A DNA stretch of 7,480 bases from HGM11368 sp051883415 (GCA_051883415.1 JBJETR010000062.1:1-7480), one strand, 5' to 3'; counted from the first letter of the stretch, positions 1-6,179 are shown. A program made the numbers and translations. The notes: generated from the letters alone by a model not told the origin.

Positions 1-24
1 TTTTTGTTTGTTATTGTTGTTCAT
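1..24 (-). CDS. 5' end of an unidentified gene, cut by the window edge
   Basis: An ATG on the minus strand at 24-22 begins a frame reading MNNNNKQK before the left edge. A strong Shine-Dalgarno (GGAGGA, about 28-33) sits just upstream, so this is a genuine start. It lies 10 nt after the stop of the preceding small gene, and the two are almost certainly co-transcribed. Only eight residues are visible, so no function can be read. If the upstream gene is YwmB-like, the usual neighbours of that family in Firmicutes (MurA, SpoIID, an M23/SpoIIQ-like peptidase) are possible, but this is inference only. Confidence 0.6.
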
Positions 25-34
25 ATATCCTCCA

Positions 35-460
35 TTAATAACTTCCCATAATCAAAGGCGAGCCGAGCGTTATTGCACTATCCGATACTGCAATCTGCAC
101 GTTGACCTTCTTGCCGTCAACGTTGACACCGTTGCTCATACGGTGACTGTATGCGTAATATAGAGTAATGTTCCCTATTCGCTCAACCTTGACGACTTGT
201 GCTTTTAGACTGCTAAGCAGCTGGTTCTCACTCACCTTGCCTAGGTCGTATCTCACCGCAAATCCCAGCACGTCGTCTTCTTGTTGTAGAGTCTTACCTA
301 ATTGCTCGGGGTTTATACCGCATATAGTCATTTTATTTTGATTTGCTATGTAAACTTCCGCTTCGCTTGCTCCCTCCGGCAATACGCTCTGTACACCGAC
401 AAGACTTGACACTCCAATCAACACTACTACCGTCAATACCAAAATATAAAATGCTTTCAT
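35..460 (-). CDS. Small membrane-anchored or secreted protein, possibly YwmB-like
   Basis: A 141-residue protein with one hydrophobic N-terminal segment (about residues 4-25, after MKAFY), either a signal peptide without an evident lipobox Cys or a membrane anchor. The remaining ~115 residues are polar and would lie outside the cell. The C-terminus, with a GKKVNVQIAVS segment followed by GSPLIMGSY, is reminiscent of the end of the YwmB family encoded near murA and spoIID in spore-forming Firmicutes. That family is usually longer, so the assignment is weak. I chose the ATG at 460 over the in-frame GTG at 466 because AGAGGTGA lies directly before the ATG and includes that GTG. The gene is followed 10 nt later by another gene in the same direction. 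No convincing promoter is visible upstream. Confidence 0.7.
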   Translation of the reverse strand: MKAFYILVLTVVVLIGVSSLVGVQSVLPEGASEAEVYIANQNKMTICGINPEQLGKTLQQEDDVLGFAVRYDLGKVSENQLLSSLKAQVVKVERIGNITLYYAYSHRMSNGVNVDGKKVNVQIAVSDSAITLGSPLIMGSY

Positions 461-466
461 ATTCAC

Positions 467-694
467 CTCTCTACAGCGAGTATTGACGTGGTTTTTGAGT
501 TTTATTCAAAAAATCACTCAAGTTAGCGTGTTCTTTAAGGATAATACCAGGCATAAAAAAGCACACTATTTTCACAATTAGCGAATTTAGTGTGCAAATT
601 ATATAAAAAATATATAAATTTTTTCGTGTACGTCGTATGGATTGATAATAAATCCCAAGCATTACCTGTTTTTGTACGATAAGTCTTATCGACA
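467..694. other. Intergenic stretch with no supported gene
   Basis: This AT-rich gap between two minus-strand genes holds the terminator at 555-595 and a short palindrome, CGATAAG-T-CTTATCG, at 677-691. A GTG-started minus frame of 74 codons crosses it, but that frame runs through the terminator hairpin and has no ribosome binding site, so I do not regard it as a gene. No clear sigma-A promoter for the gene at 35-460 can be read here. Confidence 0.6.
555..595 (-). terminator. Intrinsic terminator of the acetyltransferase unit
   Basis: On the minus strand an 8-bp perfect stem (arms 588-595 and 561-568, TAGTGTGC/GCACACTA on the plus strand) encloses a 19-nt loop and is followed at once by six T (560-555). 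It lies 100 nt after the stop of the acetyltransferase and separates it from the small gene at 35-460. Confidence 0.75.
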
Positions 695-1228
695 CTACTT
701 CATTATCTTTACAAATCGGAACATTTCAGTTGGTCCTTCCTCATCATCTTCCTCAAAGATGCTATTGGAAGGGGTAAAATATTCGCACCAAAATTGGTCT
801 ATTTGAAAACCGCATTTGTTGACGTAAAAATGGATATTTCGTTTTTCAAAATATGGGGTGCAAGTTTCCCAAATTTTTGTTTCGGGATACATTTTTTCTA
901 TTGTTTTCCATGCAGAATATCCAATCCCTTTTGTATGTTCTTCGGGCAAAACAAACAAGATTTCGAGATGATTGTGATGAGTAATCTTATCAATTTTAAG
1001 AATAACGCCACCTGCTATCTTATCATCACAAATTATACGATAACTTACGTTATTAGGATCATCAATACTGCGTTCAATTGTTTTTCGAGAAATAATTTCT
1101 CCGTCGCTATTCACGCTATTATCTCTCTCTCCGAATTCAATCATTGCTCCATACTTAAAAGACCATTGATTGTCAACGATAAACTGTTCTCTGTCATTCG
1201 CCTCAAGCGGAACCAACTTGATATTCAT
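695..1228 (-). CDS. GNAT-family N-acetyltransferase
   Basis: A 177-residue cytosolic acetyltransferase of the GNAT superfamily, expected to transfer an acetyl group from acetyl-CoA to an amine on an unknown substrate. The core motif lies at about residues 87-115: a beta strand (LEILFVLP) runs into the acetyl-CoA pyrophosphate loop HTKGIG (98-103), which fits Q/R-x-x-G-x-G/A with His in the first place. The C-terminal signature follows at about 121-142, a TPYFEKRNIHFY segment then NKCGF, typical of the subgroup whose members read TPY..K.N..FYEK.GF. The protein ends in an acidic stretch (EEDDEE, 159-164). ATG 1228 is preceded by GGGGAGGG (1238-1245). The gene forms its own unit with a sigma-A promoter, a structured leader with an attenuator-like terminator, and a downstream terminator, so its expression is probably conditional. 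The substrate cannot be told from sequence. Confidence 0.9.
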   Translation of the reverse strand: MNIKLVPLEANDREQFIVDNQWSFKYGAMIEFGERDNSVNSDGEIISRKTIERSIDDPNNVSYRIICDDKIAGGVILKIDKITHHNHLEILFVLPEEHTKGIGYSAWKTIEKMYPETKIWETCTPYFEKRNIHFYVNKCGFQIDQFWCEYFTPSNSIFEEDDEEGPTEMFRFVKIMK

Positions 1229-1248
1229 ATAATTCTTCCCTCCCCAAT

Positions 1249-1286
1249 AAAAAAACTCGGGAAAACGCTTTGTGCGTTAAACCGAG
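1249..1286 (-). terminator. Leader terminator (attenuator) upstream of the acetyltransferase
   Basis: On the minus strand, CTCGG (1286-1282) pairs with CCGAG (1260-1256) and AACGC (1278-1274) with GCGTT (1268-1264), giving two 5-bp stems with an internal loop and a 5-nt apical loop. Seven T follow (1255-1249). The ribosome binding site of the acetyltransferase begins only 4 nt after the T run. A terminator here, inside the transcript and before the gene, implies attenuation or a separate short RNA. Confidence 0.85.
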
Positions 1287-1296
1287 CTCACTCGAT
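1281..1296 (-). promoter_or_regulatory. Candidate antiterminator hairpin
   Basis: The minus-strand sequence ATCGAG-TGAG-CTCGGT folds into a 6-bp hairpin (1296-1291 with 1286-1281, one G-U pair, TGAG loop). It uses the same bases 1286-1282 that form the 5' arm of the terminator at 1249-1286, so the two structures exclude each other. This is the usual arrangement of a transcriptional attenuator. Confidence 0.5.
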
Positions 1297-1374
1297 ATCT
1301 TAATCTGACAGGCGGCCTGCAAGCTACCAGCTTACTATCCCCTACACTACGGTGTACTGTCCTCCGATGTAAAT

Positions 1375-1403
1375 ATTATATCAAAATACCTAAACAAAAT
1401 CAA
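1375..1403 (-). promoter_or_regulatory. Sigma-A promoter of the leader/acetyltransferase unit
   Basis: On the minus strand, -35 TTGATT (1403-1398), a 17-nt spacer and a consensus -10 TATAAT (1380-1375). The predicted transcription start is near 1368, which places the structured leader at the 5' end of the RNA. Confidence 0.75.
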
Positions 1404-1476
1404 GATGTATTATTACTAAAAGTCTATTTGCCGTAGATAATACTTATTAACAATTAATTACTTTGCCATAAACACC

Positions 1477-1504
1477 AATTGATATGTTATATACACTATC
1501 AATT
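1477..1504 (-). repeat. Inverted repeat overlapping the dehydrogenase-like stop codon
   Basis: Perfect 8-bp arms AATTGATA (1477-1484) and TATCAATT (1497-1504) flank a 12-nt loop, and the TGA stop (1501-1499) lies in one arm. No T run follows on the minus strand, so it is at best a weak terminator. No better terminator is visible for the two-gene unit before the acetyltransferase promoter. Confidence 0.35.
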
Positions 1505-2722
1505 CAGGACTATTCCCTCTTCCGCCAGCAATACGGGTATAGAATATCTCGGACTTAAGATTAGCGAAGTTTTAGCAATCTTTAGTAGCCTCGTGGAGTC
1601 GATATACTCTGCCAAAAAATACCCCGCGTCGTCGAATGTTCTGCGGAACTGTCTTATACACCTCATCAACGTGGTATGTGCAAGCAAAACTTGGTCCGCC
1701 AAGTCGTCAACATACTCTCGTAGCATCCAATTCCATTGTTTTTTATATTTCAGTTTCCCTACCTCTGCCATAAGCTTAATTACGTCAAGCCCAAAGTCGT
1801 GGCACGCCTCGACGATAACGGAGTTTTTATCCAACCCGACAAGCATTGATTTTGTAGGGCTTTTGAGTGCGGATTTGTACCAATTTAGCGTTGTGACAGC
1901 CGATATCATTGCCTTAACGCCCCAAGGCGTCGGCTCTACGTCCTCTACGCCCTCAAGTAGTTGGACGCATCTATCGCAAGACGTAATCTCCCTATCTATC
2001 ATTTGTTGCAAAAGCCCGATGATTAGCAACGTTTTGGCTGTCAAAACCTCCTTATTTTCACAATACTTAAATTCTTCTATATATTCCCCAACTATCTCGC
2101 CGATTTGTTGCACAACGTAGGGACAGGAATTGTTTTCTCCTACCTTGATAGCCCACTCTATATCGAGTAGCCTAAGCACCCAACTACATATCTCACCATA
2201 TCCTGCCGCAAGCATGGCACTAGGTTGCCTAGCAAATTTGGAGTCAAAAACTACGATAGACGGAGGATTTACGCTATGGTCGCCAAAACACGTCGTTGCC
2301 AAAATATCCGCCGTCGTAGTGCAAGTCATGACGTGCACGCAAGGATTATGACGTATAGTCGAGGCATATCTGGCTAGTCTTGCTACGCTTCCGCCACCCA
2401 CCGATATTATCAATCGCACCATCTCTTGCATTTGTATCAAATCGATAGCGTTCTCCTCGCAAGCCACAGTATCGTCCGCAAAACACACCTTATGCACCAT
2501 ATATCCGCCGTTAGTCAGCAGAGTGGCTACCTTGTCTGCGTATTGCGTGCAATTTTGTTGGTAGCACACCGCCACCCAACCGTCCGACAATAGCTTTTTG
2601 CACTCGTTGACTAAATCCAATATCGCATCATCATACACCAACGCCCTTTTGGTTATGCTGCCGTGCACCTTTGCGCACTTGCAAACTATCTCTAAACCGT
2701 TAGATATATCCCAATCTTTCAT
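1499..2722 (-). CDS. Iron-ADH/glycerol dehydrogenase-like protein with a degenerate metal site
   Basis: A 407-residue protein of the DHQS-like/iron-containing alcohol dehydrogenase superfamily (relatives include glycerol dehydrogenase and the glycerol-1-phosphate dehydrogenase AraM). Visible landmarks are the NAD-binding loop ISVGGGSV (106-113), a TTT segment (135-137) where nicotinamide-contacting residues lie, PSIVVFD (154-160), and AAGYGE (172-177) at the place of the family's AGxGD, where Asp is the first metal ligand. Here it is Glu. I see no counterpart of the second and third ligands, normally His in an EHH/HxxxH-type segment and an HG..V segment; CHDFG at 307-311 is the only candidate. 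The protein may be inactive or have changed function. I chose ATG 2722, since GAGGTGG lies just before it and overlaps the in-frame GTG at 2728. It lies 75 nt after the aminotransferase-like gene. Confidence 0.75.
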   Translation of the reverse strand: MKDWDISNGLEIVCKCAKVHGSITKRALVYDDAILDLVNECKKLLSDGWVAVCYQQNCTQYADKVATLLTNGGYMVHKVCFADDTVACEENAIDLIQMQEMVRLIISVGGGSVARLARYASTIRHNPCVHVMTCTTTADILATTCFGDHSVNPPSIVVFDSKFARQPSAMLAAGYGEICSWVLRLLDIEWAIKVGENNSCPYVVQQIGEIVGEYIEEFKYCENKEVLTAKTLLIIGLLQQMIDREITSCDRCVQLLEGVEDVEPTPWGVKAMISAVTTLNWYKSALKSPTKSMLVGLDKNSVIVEACHDFGLDVIKLMAEVGKLKYKKQWNWMLREYVDDLADQVLLAHTTLMRCIRQFRRTFDDAGYFLAEYIDSTRLLKIAKTSLILSPRYSIPVLLAEEGIVLN

Positions 2723-2740
2723 ACCCACCTCAACAAAATA

Positions 2741-2763
2741 ATACCACTCAATATGAGTGGTAT
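2741..2763. repeat. Perfect intercistronic hairpin
   Basis: Arms ATACCACTCA (2741-2750) and TGAGTGGTAT (2754-2763) form a perfect 10-bp stem with a 3-nt loop between the aminotransferase-like gene and the dehydrogenase-like gene. On the minus strand it is followed by TATTTTGTTG, a poor T tract, then directly by the ribosome binding site of the downstream gene. It may cause partial termination, stabilise the upstream mRNA, or bind a protein. Confidence 0.6.
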
Positions 2764-2797
2764 CGTAAGTGCTTTTGTATATTTGTGTCGTAGCTTG

Positions 2798-3850
2798 TCA
2801 TTTGACGATTGCTTTTAGTTTTTTGATGAGCAAATCCATATTTTCGGGGGTAGAAATCGTTATTCTGAGATAGTCCCCCAGCCTCTTGGTTTTGAAGTGT
2901 TTGACGCTAATTCCCTGTTCTTTTAGTTGGAATTCTATCACGCTCGCCGCCACACTAGCATGCTTGACCAACACAAAATTGGCACTTGACGGCAATATGT
3001 CAAAGCCTAGTTGTCGCAATTTGTCACAAAAATCTTCTCTCGTATTGATAATCTTATCAACTGTCAACGACATATATTTGACGTCTTTGAAACATGCTTC
3101 GGCAACCTTTTGCGTAATACAGTCCACCGCACAGTCAAAAGCGTGGGGCCTAAGATTTTTTAGCCCCGCCACCAAAGTAGCATTGGCTAGTGCATATCCA
3201 AAATTCACACCGCCTAATCCGTAAGCCGCACTCAAACCTCTGATAACGACTAGATTGGCATGTTCTTTGACAAATTCCGCTACACCGCAGCCTGCAAATT
3301 CTGCATATCTTTCGTCTATTATGAAGAGTTTGTCGGGACGCTTGGACACTAGCTCTATAATATCCAGCTTGTTGACGGCGATACCCGTAGGATCGCAAGG
3401 ATTACAAATAATTATTCCGTCACAATCGACTGTTTGATACGACTCGGGGTTGACCTTCATTTGGGTATCGAGAGGAATTGTGGTATAGTTGACGCCGTTG
3501 AGCGTTGCACAACGCTTGTAATATTCGTAAGTCACGTCGGCAAAAGCCACCACGTCGCCCTCGTCAAAATAGGCTTTCATACATAGCGACAATAATGCGT
3601 CGCATCCATCGTAGATAAACACGTTGCTAGCTTCCAGACCGTATCTATCGGCAATAACCTGTCTAAAATCAAGCACGTTGATAGGCACGAATGCGTTTAG
3701 GCTACTCGCGTCTATACTCTTGAGTGCCTTTTCCACGTCGGGAGAAGGCGGATAAGGACTAGTCGGACTTGACAAATCAAGCGACTCTTTGTAGCCTATT
3801 TCTAAGGTTTTCAGCTCTACTGCTCTACTCAATCTAGACAAAAAATTCAT
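2798..3850 (-). CDS. HisC-like fold-type I aminotransferase homologue lacking the PLP lysine
   Basis: A 350-residue protein, the normal length of a histidinol-phosphate aminotransferase or CobD-like decarboxylase, matching the family from SSPTSPYPPSP (27-37) to the C-terminal LRITIS (328-333), whose Arg329 normally binds the substrate carboxylate. Asp179 and Tyr182 (IDERYAEF) are kept, but other key positions are not. The lysine that forms the Schiff base with PLP (S-K-A-F/Y-G-L-x-G) is Ala208 (SAAYGLGG). The phosphate-binding Arg of LRIGY is Asn216. The Asn of NPNNPTG that contacts PLP is Asp153 (NPCDPTG). GSDE is GCDA (82-85). The frame is open and full length, so this is a pseudoenzyme rather than a decayed gene. 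I chose ATG 3850, which has AAAGAGG before it; an upstream extension to 3943 would cross the promoter. It is the first gene of a unit with the dehydrogenase-like gene. Confidence 0.85.
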   Translation of the reverse strand: MNFLSRLSRAVELKTLEIGYKESLDLSSPTSPYPPSPDVEKALKSIDASSLNAFVPINVLDFRQVIADRYGLEASNVFIYDGCDALLSLCMKAYFDEGDVVAFADVTYEYYKRCATLNGVNYTTIPLDTQMKVNPESYQTVDCDGIIICNPCDPTGIAVNKLDIIELVSKRPDKLFIIDERYAEFAGCGVAEFVKEHANLVVIRGLSAAYGLGGVNFGYALANATLVAGLKNLRPHAFDCAVDCITQKVAEACFKDVKYMSLTVDKIINTREDFCDKLRQLGFDILPSSANFVLVKHASVAASVIEFQLKEQGISVKHFKTKRLGDYLRITISTPENMDLLIKKLKAIVK

Positions 3851-3866
3851 AAATGCCTCTTTTTTT

Positions 3867-3895
3867 ATTTTAGCACCATAACGCCCTATAGTCAA
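3867..3895 (-). promoter_or_regulatory. Sigma-A promoter of the aminotransferase-like/dehydrogenase-like unit
   Basis: On the minus strand, -35 TTGACT (3895-3890), a 17-nt spacer, and -10 TAAAAT (3872-3867). The expected start near 3860 falls at the ribosome binding site itself, giving an untranslated leader of only about 10 nt. A second TATAAT on the minus strand (3940-3935) has no good -35 partner. Confidence 0.65.
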
Positions 3896-3989
3896 TACCA
3901 ACCTTTTCCGTATTTTCGACCTTTTTATCGAAATATTATACAATTGACTAATATTTTTATATCGCTAGTTGACAATCATTACTAACTAT

Positions 3990-4018
3990 TTGCATTGCAT
4001 ATACTAATTGAGTATAAT
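3990..4018 (+). promoter_or_regulatory. Sigma-A promoter of the DUF975 gene
   Basis: -35 TTGCAT (3990-3995), a 17-nt spacer and a consensus -10 TATAAT (4013-4018), 30 nt before the start codon. A second TATAAT at 4024-4029 lacks a matching -35. The promoter is divergent from the one at 3867-3895, and the region between them is AT-rich with no clear operator. Confidence 0.65.
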
Positions 4019-4048
4019 TATATTATAATTAAGTATTAGGAGGCAAAT

Positions 4049-4744
4049 ATGTTATCCAACAAAGAATTGCGTCAAAACGCAAGAAATCAATTAGATAATC
4101 AACTTTTTGGCAACAAATGGTTGATTATGCTCGTCATTTGTCTTATACCGGTATTAGCCGACGGACTCTTAGCTGCAACAATGGTTGCTTCTTTCCTATC
4201 ACTTCTCGTATTCGGACCTTTTAGTTATGCGGTATGTAAAGCATCTTATCGCTTAGTCAAAGGCGAAGATGTCGAGATACTCAATGCCTTCGACGGCTTT
4301 AAAGATGATTTTGGCAAATCATTCGTTCTTGGTTTGCTCAATACGGTATTCGTATTTTTGTGGTCGCTCTTGCTAGTTGTTCCAGGTATCATTATGTCGT
4401 ACGCATACTCTATGGCATTCTATCTACAGCAAGACGGTCGTTACAACGACCTATCGCCTAAACAACTGCTTGACAAGAGCCGCGAGATTATGAAGGGCTA
4501 CAAAGCTCAACTCTTCCTACTCGACCTGAGCTTTATCGGTTGGTACATCGTGGGTGCGCTATGCCTGGGCGTTGGTACGTTGTGGGTAAACGCTTATCAC
4601 CAAGTCGCTCGTGCCAACTTCTACAAAGAGCTTATCGATATGATTGATCCCGTAGTAGAAAGCGAAGAAGACGGCGACGTCATCGAAGCAGTTTTTGAAG
4701 GAACTACTCAATCCGATACAAGCGAAAATCCCTTCAATGTCTAA
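4049..4744 (+). CDS. DUF975 family integral membrane protein
   Basis: A 231-residue membrane protein of the DUF975 (PF06161) family, widespread in Firmicutes and of unknown function. Recognition rests on the overall layout and on the segment SREIMKGYKAQLFLLDLSF (144-162) followed by IGW, where the family typically has S..MM.G.K...F.L.LSFIGW, and on the final AYHQVARANFYKEL (182-195). Hydrophobic segments lie at about 24-45, 46-66, 91-125 (probably two helices) and 155-182. The N-terminus carries the usual short basic NKELRQNAR stretch. The tail (200-231) is acidic and probably cytosolic. TAGGAGG (4036-4042) lies 6 nt before the ATG. It has its own promoter and a strong terminator, so it is monocistronic. 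Confidence 0.88.
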   Translation: MLSNKELRQNARNQLDNQLFGNKWLIMLVICLIPVLADGLLAATMVASFLSLLVFGPFSYAVCKASYRLVKGEDVEILNAFDGFKDDFGKSFVLGLLNTVFVFLWSLLLVVPGIIMSYAYSMAFYLQQDGRYNDLSPKQLLDKSREIMKGYKAQLFLLDLSFIGWYIVGALCLGVGTLWVNAYHQVARANFYKELIDMIDPVVESEEDGDVIEAVFEGTTQSDTSENPFNV

Positions 4745-4767
4745 CTAACACATAGATAAAAATATAA

Positions 4768-4799
4768 AAAAATAGGACCTGTTTTCAAGTCCTATTTTT
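4768..4799. terminator. Bidirectional intrinsic terminator between convergent genes
   Basis: Perfect 11-bp arms AAAAATAGGAC (4768-4778) and GTCCTATTTTT (4789-4799) with a 10-nt loop. T runs follow the GC part of the stem on both strands, so it can end the DUF975 transcript (plus) and the sulfatase transcript (minus). Confidence 0.9.
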
Positions 4800-4838
4800 G
4801 TATCCAATCAACGTTGTCGCACCCTCAAAGCAATCTCA

Positions 4839-6134
4839 TCAAATATCGTGATAGAATATTTTTCTTTTGATTTTTGGAGCTTCTTCTCCCGCCTTGACCA
4901 TTTCTTCTATCAAGATTTCTCTCAACTGTTTCTTGATTTCTTGATATTTTGTAGCATTGATGAGATTATGTCTCTCGGCAGGATCAACCTCTCTATCGTA
5001 TAAATAATCGTCCTTGTAGACGTTTTTTCCACCGTATTTTTTGATGCTATAGACGTAGCGTTTCGTAGTCACGCACCTACCTGTGTGGCTCTCGCTAATT
5101 TGTATAAAGACGTTATCTCTCACCGCTCTATCCTCTTTGACGGCTTCGATGAGAGGCTTGCCGTTGTAGCATTTAGGTATTTCTATCCCCGCTATTTCCA
5201 ACAGAGTAGGTGGCAAATCTATGAGGCTTGCAAGGTGCTGATATCGCTTATTTTTAGGGATATCTTTACCCGCTACAACCAATGGGATATGTGTGCTTGC
5301 ATCGTGACAAGAGCGTTTATATTCGCCGTTACGCGTCCTAAAGTGGCAACCGTGGTCGGAAGTGTACACCAAGACGGTATTGTCGTATATTCCAAGATTT
5401 TTGAGTTCCTCCACCAATCTACCCACGTTGTAATCCAGGCGTTTGCAACAAGCCAAATAGTCGGCGTAGTGCTTTGGATAATCTCCCTTTAGCCCCACTA
5501 AATCCTCCGGATAAGGGAAGTTTTCAAACTCTTTGCCCGCACCTTCGGGGCATTCGTATTTGCCCGAAGTGTTTTGATGGTGAGGCTCCAACTGTGACAA
5601 AAACAAGAAAAACGGCTTGTCCTTGACCGAACGAATATAATCTATTGCATAGTCCGTCAACTTGTCGGATCTTATCCCCTCAAATTCTACGGGATTGCAG
5701 TCGTTGTCCCACAAGGTGCCGTGATAACCGTCGGAAGAAAATTCAAGCAAATCGGCAGCCAGCCAATACCTATATCCTCCCCTAAGCTCTTGAGGTACAC
5801 CCTTACTGCGGTATTGAAGATAATGTGACGCAAGATGCCACTTGCCGATATACGCCGTATCGTATCCCGCACCGTTAAAGCACTCCGCAAGACTCCTTTC
5901 CGTGCAAGATAGGTCCATATGAATACCATTGGTTATACACCCATTGATAGAAGCGTAGACGCCCGTTTGAAGACAAGCTCTAGCAGGTCCGCACACAGGT
6001 TGACACGTGTAAGCAAAGTCAAAGCTTGTTCCCTCTTGTGCAAGTTCGCAAATATTTGGCGTTACCTCTTCACAAACCGTGTCGTATCTCTGTTGGTCGC
6101 TAAAAAAGAAAATCACGTTAGGCTTTTGGTCCAT
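4839..6134 (-). CDS. Sulfatase (formylglycine type, Cys form)
   Basis: A 431-residue member of the type I sulfatase/alkaline phosphatase superfamily, which hydrolyses sulfate esters (some relatives cleave phosphonate or phosphate esters). The N-terminus PNVIFFFSDQQR (5-16) carries metal-binding Asp13. The signature CGPARACLQTG (48-58) has Cys48, Pro50 and Arg52, so Cys48 should be converted to formylglycine, in anaerobes by a radical-SAM maturase (anSME). GKWH (97-100) supplies Lys98 and His100, PHH (184-186) the mid-protein histidine, and TSDHG (258-262) Asp260 and His261. Length is near that of compact bacterial sulfatases. There is no signal peptide, so it is predicted to be cytoplasmic and would need an imported substrate; no transporter is nearby. 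AGAGGTGA lies before ATG 6134. The substrate is unknown; glycan or mucin sulfate is a guess. Confidence 0.92.
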   Translation of the reverse strand: MDQKPNVIFFFSDQQRYDTVCEEVTPNICELAQEGTSFDFAYTCQPVCGPARACLQTGVYASINGCITNGIHMDLSCTERSLAECFNGAGYDTAYIGKWHLASHYLQYRSKGVPQELRGGYRYWLAADLLEFSSDGYHGTLWDNDCNPVEFEGIRSDKLTDYAIDYIRSVKDKPFFLFLSQLEPHHQNTSGKYECPEGAGKEFENFPYPEDLVGLKGDYPKHYADYLACCKRLDYNVGRLVEELKNLGIYDNTVLVYTSDHGCHFRTRNGEYKRSCHDASTHIPLVVAGKDIPKNKRYQHLASLIDLPPTLLEIAGIEIPKCYNGKPLIEAVKEDRAVRDNVFIQISESHTGRCVTTKRYVYSIKKYGGKNVYKDDYLYDREVDPAERHNLINATKYQEIKKQLREILIEEMVKAGEEAPKIKRKIFYHDI

Positions 6135-6150
6135 AATTCACCTCTATAAT

Positions 6151-6179
6151 ATTGTTACATTTACCACGCCAAAAGTCAA
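6151..6179 (-). promoter_or_regulatory. Sigma-A promoter of the sulfatase
   Basis: On the minus strand, -35 TTGACT (6179-6174), a 17-nt spacer and a weaker -10 AACAAT (6156-6151). The predicted start near 6145 lies at the edge of the Shine-Dalgarno, again implying a very short leader. Confidence 0.5.

Larger units (their letters stand above)
1249..1369 (-). ncRNA. Structured 5' leader RNA, candidate riboswitch or small RNA
   Basis: The minus-strand transcript expected from the promoter at 1375-1403 would carry about 120 nt before the terminator T run ends. Near its 5' end, GACAG (1361-1357) can pair with CTGTC (1311-1307), enclosing two perfect 5-bp hairpins: TACAC-CGTA-GTGTA (1356-1343) and AAGCT-GGT-AGCTT (1333-1321). 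The result is a three-way junction with a conserved-looking single-stranded GGGGATAGT between the hairpins. A competing hairpin CAGG-CCG-CCTG (1319-1309) would disrupt the closing stem. The antiterminator and terminator follow. I compared it from memory with common riboswitch classes (TPP, SAM, purine, THF, fluoride, ZTP, c-di-GMP, guanidine, T-box) and recognise none. It could instead be a stand-alone small RNA that ends at the terminator. Confidence 0.6.

Noticed and set aside
677..691. The palindrome CGATAAG-T-CTTATCG as a terminator or operator
   Set aside because: The single-base centre prevents a full hairpin, no T run follows on the minus strand, and no promoter lies next to it; it is too short to interpret alone.
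471..695. A 74-codon GTG-started minus frame after the acetyltransferase
   Set aside because: It overlaps the acetyltransferase stop codon, has no ribosome binding site, runs through the intrinsic terminator at 555-595 and has no recognisable composition.
794..1303. A 169-codon plus-strand frame opposite the acetyltransferase
   Set aside because: It lies antisense to a clear GNAT gene, extends into the leader terminator and encodes no recognisable fold.
1307..1369. A tRNA or tRNA-like element in the structured leader
   Set aside because: There is no 7-bp acceptor stem, no TTCRA T-loop and no D-arm consensus; the three-way junction is too small for a cloverleaf.
1307..1369. A self-cleaving ribozyme in the leader
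   Set aside because: No hammerhead core (CTGATGA...GAAA) is present, and I cannot fit the twister or HDV patterns I know.
1479..2351. Long plus-strand frames opposite the dehydrogenase-like gene
   Set aside because: These are antisense shadows: Ser/Thr-rich, low-information translations without ribosome binding sites.
3851..3943. A 31-residue N-terminal extension of the aminotransferase-like protein
   Set aside because: It is basic and unlike the family, spans the TTGACT/TAAAAT promoter, and the ATG at 3850 has its own Shine-Dalgarno.
5085..5929. Alternative frames inside the sulfatase gene
   Set aside because: Both the plus-strand and the offset minus-strand frames are shadows of a complete sulfatase with all signature motifs in one frame.
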